Source: Bacteroidetes bacterium UBA4408 (GTDB lineage Bacteria; Bacteroidota; Bacteroidia; UBA4408). Taken from it: 14,117 nucleotides of DNA. The stretch lies in NCBI GenBank assembly GCA_002389785.1, contig DGQS01000245.1, forward strand, positions 1 through 14,117, given 5' to 3'. The position numbers were made by a program, and so were the translations under genes. Of this stretch, positions 6,871-12,556 are shown piece by piece. The notes below the pieces were generated by a model that was not told the origin of the DNA, searched no databases, and saw nothing but the letters and a program-made list of their open reading frames with translations. The number at the start of each line of letters is the position of its first letter. Positions within the stretch are counted from its first letter, which is position 1.

Positions 6871-7380
6871 ATGAAATCGCCTATACTATCTTTAATTGTT
6901 GCAGCTGCTGAGAACAATGCCATTGGTAAAAACAATGATTTAATTTGGCATTTACCAACCGACATGAAGTTTTTTAAAGATACTACTACCGGGCATTGTG
7001 TGATTATGGGGCGTAAAAATTACGATTCAATTCCACTCAAATACCGGCCTTTATCGAACCGAACAAATATTATTGTAACTCGTCAAAAGGATTTTACTGC
7101 TCCCGGTTGTATTGTTGCTCATTCATTAGGAGAAGCTATTGCGCGTGCTAAAGAAATTGAAGAGGTTGAACTTTTTATTATTGGTGGGGCAGAGATTTAT
7201 GCGCAAAGTATTTCATTAGTTGACAAAATTTACCTTACACGTGTGCATCATTCGTTTGAAGCTGATGCATTTTTTCCGGAAGTAGATTTTAAGCACTATA
7301 AAATAAGAAGTTCGCTATTTGTGCAGCAGGATACGAAAAATCCATATTCCTTTACCATCACGATTTACGAAAAAAAATAA
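6871..7380 (+). CDS. folA: Dihydrofolate reductase
   Basis: The protein has 169 residues, typical for bacterial DHFR. It reduces dihydrofolate, the by-product of ThyA, to tetrahydrofolate with NADPH and is the trimethoprim target class. Visible motifs are the N-terminal SLIVAAAENNAIGKNNDLIWHLP, with the proton-donor Asp at residue 31 (WHLPTDMKFFK), the NADPH-binding VIMGRKNYDSIP, and FIIGGAEIY with the conserved Gly-Gly. It is the last gene of the BFN-transporter-thyA-folA run. No T-rich hairpin terminator follows, only a loop-less 16-bp palindrome at 7390-7405. Confidence 0.97.
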   Translation: MKSPILSLIVAAAENNAIGKNNDLIWHLPTDMKFFKDTTTGHCVIMGRKNYDSIPLKYRPLSNRTNIIVTRQKDFTAPGCIVAHSLGEAIARAKEIEEVELFIIGGAEIYAQSISLVDKIYLTRVHHSFEADAFFPEVDFKHYKIRSSLFVQQDTKNPYSFTITIYEKK

Positions 7381-7389
7381 ACCCGATTA

Positions 7390-7405
7390 AACTTTTTAAA
7401 AAGTT
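7390..7405. repeat. Perfect 16-bp palindrome downstream of folA
   Basis: AACTTTTTAAAAAGTT is fully self-complementary. It lies 10 bases after the folA stop and about 45 bases before the lipoprotein ATG. With no loop and no following T run it is a poor terminator. It could be an operator, or simply an AT-rich coincidence. Confidence 0.4.
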
Positions 7406-7449
7406 CTTCGTCATAGGTTCATTCCATAATCATTAAAACGTATTTAAAC

Positions 7450-8328
7450 ATGAAAACAACTAAAAGAGTACTAAATTATACCCTTGCGGTATTTTTTGCC
7501 GGAGCCTTACTATTATCTTCTTGTAAAAAAGAAAAGGAAGAAGAAGAAGTAGATACTGATACACAATCAAGTAAGGACAATACACAAGCTGATTTATATT
7601 TTAACGATGTAGCGAACATTGCAGATGAAGCAAGTGAAGGTGATTTAGTAAGTTACAAAACTGCAAACCTTGACGGCTTATTAAGCAATTGTGCAAACAT
7701 TACACGCTTGCATGCCGATAGTACCAATTCAGACACCTTGTTAATTTCCTTTGGTAGTAATGGAGGAACAAATAGCACAGTGAATTGCCTATGTGCAGAC
7801 GGACGATTACGAAGGGGAATTATTACGGTAATTTATACCGGAAAATACCGCGATTCTTTGTCGACCCATAACATTAGCTTCTCGAACTATTTTGTAAACA
7901 ATAACCAATTAATTGGAAGTAAAACTGTCACCAATAAAGGAAGAAATTCAGCCGGGCATCCGGTATTTGAAATTGTAGTGAATGGTACTTTATTTCTGGC
8001 AAACAGCGGAGGTACAGTAACCTGGAATTCGAACCGCACGCGTGAATGGATTGCAGGCTATGCCACTTTTGGACCTGGAAATTGGAATGATGATGTATAC
8101 TTAATCAGAGGAACAGCGAGTGGTATTAATGCTGCCGGAAATACATTTAATGCAACTATAATCAATCCTTTGGAACGAGCAATAGGCTGTCGTTGGTTTA
8201 GAAAAGGAACAGTAGAATTCACTCCTTCAGGTAAAGCAACACGCACCATCGACTATGGAACCGGTAATTGTGATGATATTGCCACTGTTACCATCAATGG
8301 CAACACACACACCATTAACTTAAATTAA
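7450..8328 (+). CDS. Predicted outer-membrane lipoprotein of unknown function
   Basis: The protein has 292 residues. The N-terminus is a type II signal peptide: basic MKTTKR, a hydrophobic stretch, then lipobox LLSSC with the lipid-bearing Cys at residue 25. The mature protein begins CKKEKEEEEVDTD, a lysine- and glutamate-rich stretch that recalls the charged lipoprotein export signals described for surface lipoproteins of Bacteroidota, so surface exposure is plausible. The remainder is rich in Asn, Thr, Gly and Ser with alternating hydrophobics, as in a beta-rich fold. It contains four Cys besides the lipidated one in its body (in SNCAN, NCLCAD and GCRWF) and another near the end (GNCDD), which may form disulfides. 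No enzymatic motif was recognised. It is transcribed separately from folA or as a weak distal gene, and a bidirectional terminator follows. Confidence 0.85.
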   Translation: MKTTKRVLNYTLAVFFAGALLLSSCKKEKEEEEVDTDTQSSKDNTQADLYFNDVANIADEASEGDLVSYKTANLDGLLSNCANITRLHADSTNSDTLLISFGSNGGTNSTVNCLCADGRLRRGIITVIYTGKYRDSLSTHNISFSNYFVNNNQLIGSKTVTNKGRNSAGHPVFEIVVNGTLFLANSGGTVTWNSNRTREWIAGYATFGPGNWNDDVYLIRGTASGINAAGNTFNATIINPLERAIGCRWFRKGTVEFTPSGKATRTIDYGTGNCDDIATVTINGNTHTINLN

Positions 8329-8337
8329 GCAAGTAAC

Positions 8338-8374
8338 AAAAAAAAAGCTGCAGGATTATGCAGCTTTTTTTTTT
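8338..8374. terminator. Bidirectional rho-independent terminator between convergent genes
   Basis: Arms 8338-8352 (A run plus GCTGCA) and 8359-8373 (TGCAGC plus T run) form a 15-bp perfect stem with loop GGATTA. The A and T tracts give a U-rich tail on both strands, so it can serve both the lipoprotein gene (plus) and the DUF937-like gene (minus). Its right edge touches the stop region of the latter. Confidence 0.92.
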
Positions 8375-8375
8375 A

Positions 8376-8900
8376 CTATTTCCCAAATAAATTTCCAAGC
8401 ATACCGCCAATTCCAGTAGCATCGGTACCTGTAAATTTACTTGCAATATCTTTTAAATTGGTATCTCCGGAAAGTAAGTTAGAAAAATCCATACCTTGAG
8501 TTTTTCCTCCGCTTAGCGTATTAAAAATTCCACCTAAATCAAAACTACTATCGCCGGGGTCGTTGGTTTTATTAACGAGCTGACTCATTACATTGGGTAC
8601 TAATCCATTGCTGACAGAAGCAGCAGCCTCTTGTGATAAACCAAATTTTGACATTATAGAAGAGCTTAGCGACGAAATAATGTTACTAACCACTGGATTG
8701 TTTGTCATACCTGATTTCCCGCCAAGGGTAGAAAGTACTTCCGCAAAATTTCCTCCGGCAACTTGACCTTTTAAACTTTCGATGATGCTTCCGGATGCAT
8801 GATTAATTACGGCATCATTATGCTCATTAGGTACTGCCGAATTATTAATAATGGCATCTGTAGCATTTCCTTTAACTAACTCCAATAAATTTTCGAACAT
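8376..8900 (-). CDS. DUF937-like protein of unknown function
   Basis: The protein has 174 residues and begins MFENLLELVKGNATDAI. It is low in aromatic residues and rich in Gly, Ser and Asn, with short amphipathic helices broken by Gly/Pro, for example NIISSLSSSIMSKFGLSQ, AAASVSNGLVPNVMSQL and GIGGMLGNLFGK. The GLSQEAAASVSNGLVPNVMSQL segment resembles DUF937 (YidB-like) domains; the match is by eye and moderate. There is no signal peptide or transmembrane segment, so it is probably cytoplasmic. It converges on the lipoprotein gene through a shared terminator and diverges from the YdeI-type gene, 65 bases away. No function should be inferred. Confidence 0.75.
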   Translation of the reverse strand: MFENLLELVKGNATDAIINNSAVPNEHNDAVINHASGSIIESLKGQVAGGNFAEVLSTLGGKSGMTNNPVVSNIISSLSSSIMSKFGLSQEAAASVSNGLVPNVMSQLVNKTNDPGDSSFDLGGIFNTLSGGKTQGMDFSNLLSGDTNLKDIASKFTGTDATGIGGMLGNLFGK

Positions 8901-8965
8901 GTTGTTGTATTAATTTAGTTTATTTACCTTGTAAAAGTATTGAAAATATTTCACCCTATTTTAGC

Positions 8966-9481
8966 ATGCAGCGATTGGTTCGTTTTACAACTACTGTTTT
9001 AAAATTTGACAAACAAGGTGAAAAAACCGGATGGACGTATCTAGTAATTCCTGCGGATGTTGCTCAAAAAATAAATCCCGGAATAAAGAAATCGTATCGC
9101 GTTAAAGGAAAACTTGATAACTATGTTTTCAGTGGTCTTACCATTTTGCCGATGGGAGAAGGAGAATTCATCCTTCCATTAAAATTGGAAATACGAAAAT
9201 CTATTGGTAAAAATCAGGGAGCCATGGTTTCAGTGGAGCTTGAATTTGATGCAACTGAATATGAAATTAATGCTGAATTTATTGCCTGTTTAAAGGATGA
9301 ACCGGCTGCTTACAAAATTTTTTCGGCACTCCCAAAATCACATCAGCGTTATTATTCTAAATGGATTGAGAGTGCGAAAACCGATGCTACTCGTGCAAAA
9401 CGCATACATTCAAGTATTTTAAGTTTCTTGAAAAATCAAACCTTTGCCGAGCTGTTGCGTTCACAAAAAAACCTTAGCTAA
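8966..9481 (+). CDS. YdeI/OmpD-associated (OmdA) family protein with DUF1905 domain
   Basis: The protein has 171 residues. The N-terminal half (about 1-90) is a DUF1905 beta-barrel-like domain, with the recognisable segments GWTYLVIPADVAQKI, YRVKGKLDNYVF and GEFILPLKLEIRKSIGKNQG. The C-terminal half (about 105-171) is the OmdA/YdeI helical region, with ALPKSHQRYYSKWIESAKTDATRAKRI, where the basic and aromatic residues match the family. Members are called bacteriocin-protection or OmpD-associated proteins, but their biochemical role is unclear. It has no signal peptide. Its last 8 bases overlap the 3' end of the convergent dnaE2-like gene, so neither has room for a separate terminator. Confidence 0.88.
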   Translation: MQRLVRFTTTVLKFDKQGEKTGWTYLVIPADVAQKINPGIKKSYRVKGKLDNYVFSGLTILPMGEGEFILPLKLEIRKSIGKNQGAMVSVELEFDATEYEINAEFIACLKDEPAAYKIFSALPKSHQRYYSKWIESAKTDATRAKRIHSSILSFLKNQTFAELLRSQKNLS

Positions 9482-12400
9482 GTTGTTCTACAGTGCTATC
9501 TGATCGAACTTTATATTCGAGTCGATTCATTTCACTAATGTCTAAACTATAAAAACCAAACTCTTCAACCACCTTTCCTGTTAGCAAATAACAGCCATTT
9601 CCTGTTAATGGAAATTGTTTCATAACGAGCGGAAAATGCGTGGTATCAATCCAGTTGCCGGCTTTGTCTAAAAAAGTTCCGAAGCACATTTCATCGCCTC
9701 GCTTGGTACGCGTGCGTTTGCGTGTAACTAAATAACCTACAATTCGAACCATACTTCCAAAGTGCTCCTTAAATTCTGTTGCTAAACTGAGTGTAGTTAG
9801 AGTTTTGCTTAATTGATTTTCGCTCCCTTTTGTATTGGTGTCAGCAAGTTCTTTAATGAGGTCGAAGGGCGAGCAGAGCGGGAAACCTAAAATTTCAATC
9901 TGGTCCCATGCATCGTCTAAACTATGATGAAAAAGTGGCGGTAGGGTAAATTCGCGTTGCTCCACTTCAAAAAGTTCGTGACGTGTACTTGTCTTTTTTT
10001 GAGCCCCTATTTGCGTGTGAATGTCCCAAAGCAGTTGCTTCTTTGAACGGCCTGTAAACTCAAATGCTCCTACCCGAATGAGTATGCGCAATTGCTCCAC
10101 CGAAATATCTACACGGCTCATAAAATTTTGTAGAGAGCTGAATACTCCGTGCGCTTTACGTTCATTGATTAGTTGAGCAATAACGTTCGTTTCAAATTCG
10201 GCCAAGTGATCAAATCCAATGTAAATAACGTTTCCTTTAATTATGGTTTTTGCTTCGCTCTGATTGATGTGTGGTGCATGAATTATTGCTCCGCACAAAC
10301 GCGCTTCATGAAAATAAATTTCGGGACGGTAAAAACCTCCGCCATTATTGATTACAGCCACCATGTACTCGAGCGGAAAATGTGTTTTTAAAAACATGCA
10401 CTGATAGCTTTCAACAGCATAGGAAGCCGAATGTCCTTTGCTAAACGCATATCCTGCAAAACTTTCAATTTGTCGCCACACTTCCTTTGTGGTATTATCG
10501 GGATATCCCTTTTGTTTACAATTGCTAAAAAACTTTTGCTCTACCTTTTTAAACTCTTCCCTTCCTCTGTATTTACCACTCATTCCGCGTCGCAGCATAT
10601 CGGCATCGGCAAAACTTAATCCTGCAAAGTGATATGCCACTTTTATCACATCTTCTTGGTACACCATTACACCAAAGGTGTCGTGCAAAATTTCGTTAAT
10701 CGCCTGAGGAGTTTGGTAGGACGGTTTCATACCTCGTGAACGTAGAATGTATTCGCGCATCATTCCCGAAGAGGCCACACCGGGGCGGATGATAGAACTT
10801 GCTGCAACCAAATCGAGATAGGTTTCGGCTTGCAGTTTTGTAAGCAACATACGCATGGCAGGGCTTTCAACATAAAAGCAACCAATTAATCTGGCCTCCT
10901 TTAGGTTTTTTCGAATCGCCGGGTCTTCTTTAAATTGTTGAACATTTCTAATATCAATGGATACTTGCTGATTATTTTGAATAATCGTTACAGCATCCCG
11001 TATTTTCCCTAAACCGCGCTGGGCAAGTATATCAAATTTATACAAGCCAACATCTTCGGCTTCGAGCATACTAAACTGGGTTAGCGGAAAACCTTTGGGA
11101 GGGTTGTTAAGTGCTGTATAACACGTAATGGGTTTCTCTGAAATCAGTATTCCTCCGGCATGTACACTCAGGTGATTGGGAAATGAATACAAGTGCTCGC
11201 CGTACTTGCGGATGAGTTGTACAAGGTGATCGGGTGTGCCCGGATTTCTTTTATTATCCACCAAGTCATCAATTTCTGCTTTGGGCAAACCGAATACTTT
11301 TCCCAATTCGCGGATGATGGAATTGTCTTTCATTTCGCTGTATGTTCCCAGCAAAGCAACAGTGTTGTTTCGGCTTTTCCCGTAAGGCGAACGGTAAAAA
11401 ATATAATCGGTAACATCGGCACGTTCGGTGGATGAAAAATCAATATCAAAATCGGGAGGGCTTGTTCGAGAAGGATTGATGAAGCGTTCGAAATACAAAT
11501 CGAGGTCAATGGGATCCACATCGGTAATGCGCAGCAGGTAGGCAACCATTGAATTAGCTCCACTTCCACGGCCTACATAAAAATAATTTTGCGATTGTGC
11601 ATAGCGAACAATGTCCCAATTGATTAAAAAGTAGGAAGTAAATCCCTGAGTAGTGATAACTTCAATTTCCTTTTTAAAACGTTCACGCACTTTTTCGTTC
11701 TGCACAGGATAACGGTAGGGTAAATTTTCGTAGCACAGCTTCAGCAGCAAATCGTAATCGCCTTGCTGAGTCCCTGTAAAATAGCGAAGGTTCTTATTTT
11801 GTTTGTATTCAAACTGAATGTTGCAAGCCTGCAGCAATTGATTGGTATTGCTTATCAGTTGAGGAAACTCGTTGTACTGTGAAGCAAGTTCATCGCTCGT
11901 ATAAAAAATTTCATCCGGGAGCGCTTGTTCACTTATTGGGAGTTTACTGAGCAACAGGTTATGGTCCATGGCGCGCAGCAAACGATGTGCATTAAAATCC
12001 ATCTTACTCCGAAATGTTACCGGACTAAGCAGCAGCATTTTTTTTTGCCATTCGTCCGGTTGAAAATCCTTCATCACTTGCAGTAGTGAAAACAGCTGTC
12101 GTGCATGTATTCCAATAAATTCGTGAGAGGCCAGGTCTTTTATTTTAGTAAATGCACTTTTTCCATTCGCTTCATTTGTCGCCTCTTTACGTGTGTGCAG
12201 GTATGTATAGGGATAAACTACACAGGCGTTTTCAAAGGCAGGGGCACGGTCATCGAAACTTTGATTGTGTGTAAGGTGTGCCGTAAGAAAACGGTTGAGT
12301 TCGTCAAAGCCCTCGTTGTTTTTGGCAATTCCGATAAACTTTTGTGTTGCACCATTTCTAAAATCAATACCCACCACGGGCTTAATTCCGTAGGTGGGTG

Positions 12401-12551
12401 CCAGTCTAACAAAATCCAAAACTGCCGAGGTGTTATTAATATCGGTAAGGGCCAATTGGGTACATCCCTTTTGTTTTGCCTCATGCAGTAGTTGTTCGGT
12501 GCTCATGGTACCAAACTTAAAGCTGTAGTAGGTGTGGCAATTGAGGTACAT
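9474..12551 (-). CDS. dnaE2: Error-prone C-family DNA polymerase alpha subunit (DnaE2/ImuC-like)
   Basis: The protein has 1025 residues, shorter than replicative alpha subunits and in the range of DnaE2/ImuC. Order: PHP domain (about 1-200), C-family palm and fingers (about 270-750), helix-hairpin-helix region (about 780-850), and an OB-fold (about 915-1000, MVRIVGYLVTRKRTRTKRG). The catalytic aspartates are intact: PDFDIDF with D367, D369 and D371, and YKFDIL with D507. The PHP metal site looks degraded: the usual HxH at the start is N4-C5-H6 and the TDH motif is TDI (D37), so proofreading by PHP is unlikely. There is no obvious long C-terminal tau/clamp tail. It starts 5 bases after the stop of the Y-family polymerase, so the two are surely co-transcribed and probably co-regulated as a DNA-damage-tolerance unit. 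An SOS box, if any, would lie upstream outside the window. A second copy of a replicative-type DnaE is the alternative; length and neighbour argue against it. Confidence 0.88.
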   Translation of the reverse strand: MYLNCHTYYSFKFGTMSTEQLLHEAKQKGCTQLALTDINNTSAVLDFVRLAPTYGIKPVVGIDFRNGATQKFIGIAKNNEGFDELNRFLTAHLTHNQSFDDRAPAFENACVVYPYTYLHTRKEATNEANGKSAFTKIKDLASHEFIGIHARQLFSLLQVMKDFQPDEWQKKMLLLSPVTFRSKMDFNAHRLLRAMDHNLLLSKLPISEQALPDEIFYTSDELASQYNEFPQLISNTNQLLQACNIQFEYKQNKNLRYFTGTQQGDYDLLLKLCYENLPYRYPVQNEKVRERFKKEIEVITTQGFTSYFLINWDIVRYAQSQNYFYVGRGSGANSMVAYLLRITDVDPIDLDLYFERFINPSRTSPPDFDIDFSSTERADVTDYIFYRSPYGKSRNNTVALLGTYSEMKDNSIIRELGKVFGLPKAEIDDLVDNKRNPGTPDHLVQLIRKYGEHLYSFPNHLSVHAGGILISEKPITCYTALNNPPKGFPLTQFSMLEAEDVGLYKFDILAQRGLGKIRDAVTIIQNNQQVSIDIRNVQQFKEDPAIRKNLKEARLIGCFYVESPAMRMLLTKLQAETYLDLVAASSIIRPGVASSGMMREYILRSRGMKPSYQTPQAINEILHDTFGVMVYQEDVIKVAYHFAGLSFADADMLRRGMSGKYRGREEFKKVEQKFFSNCKQKGYPDNTTKEVWRQIESFAGYAFSKGHSASYAVESYQCMFLKTHFPLEYMVAVINNGGGFYRPEIYFHEARLCGAIIHAPHINQSEAKTIIKGNVIYIGFDHLAEFETNVIAQLINERKAHGVFSSLQNFMSRVDISVEQLRILIRVGAFEFTGRSKKQLLWDIHTQIGAQKKTSTRHELFEVEQREFTLPPLFHHSLDDAWDQIEILGFPLCSPFDLIKELADTNTKGSENQLSKTLTTLSLATEFKEHFGSMVRIVGYLVTRKRTRTKRGDEMCFGTFLDKAGNWIDTTHFPLVMKQFPLTGNGCYLLTGKVVEEFGFYSLDISEMNRLEYKVRSDSTVEQLS

Positions 12552-12556
12552 GTTGC

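Noticed and set aside
7381..7449. Promoter for the lipoprotein gene
   Set aside because: TAGGTTCA near 7424 has two mismatches to TAnnTTTG and no convincing -33 box.
8901..8965. Divergent promoters for the DUF937-like and YdeI-type genes
   Set aside because: Only one-mismatch -7 boxes (for example TACTTTTA on the minus strand at 8932-8939) without a -33 partner were found, which is too weak to annotate.
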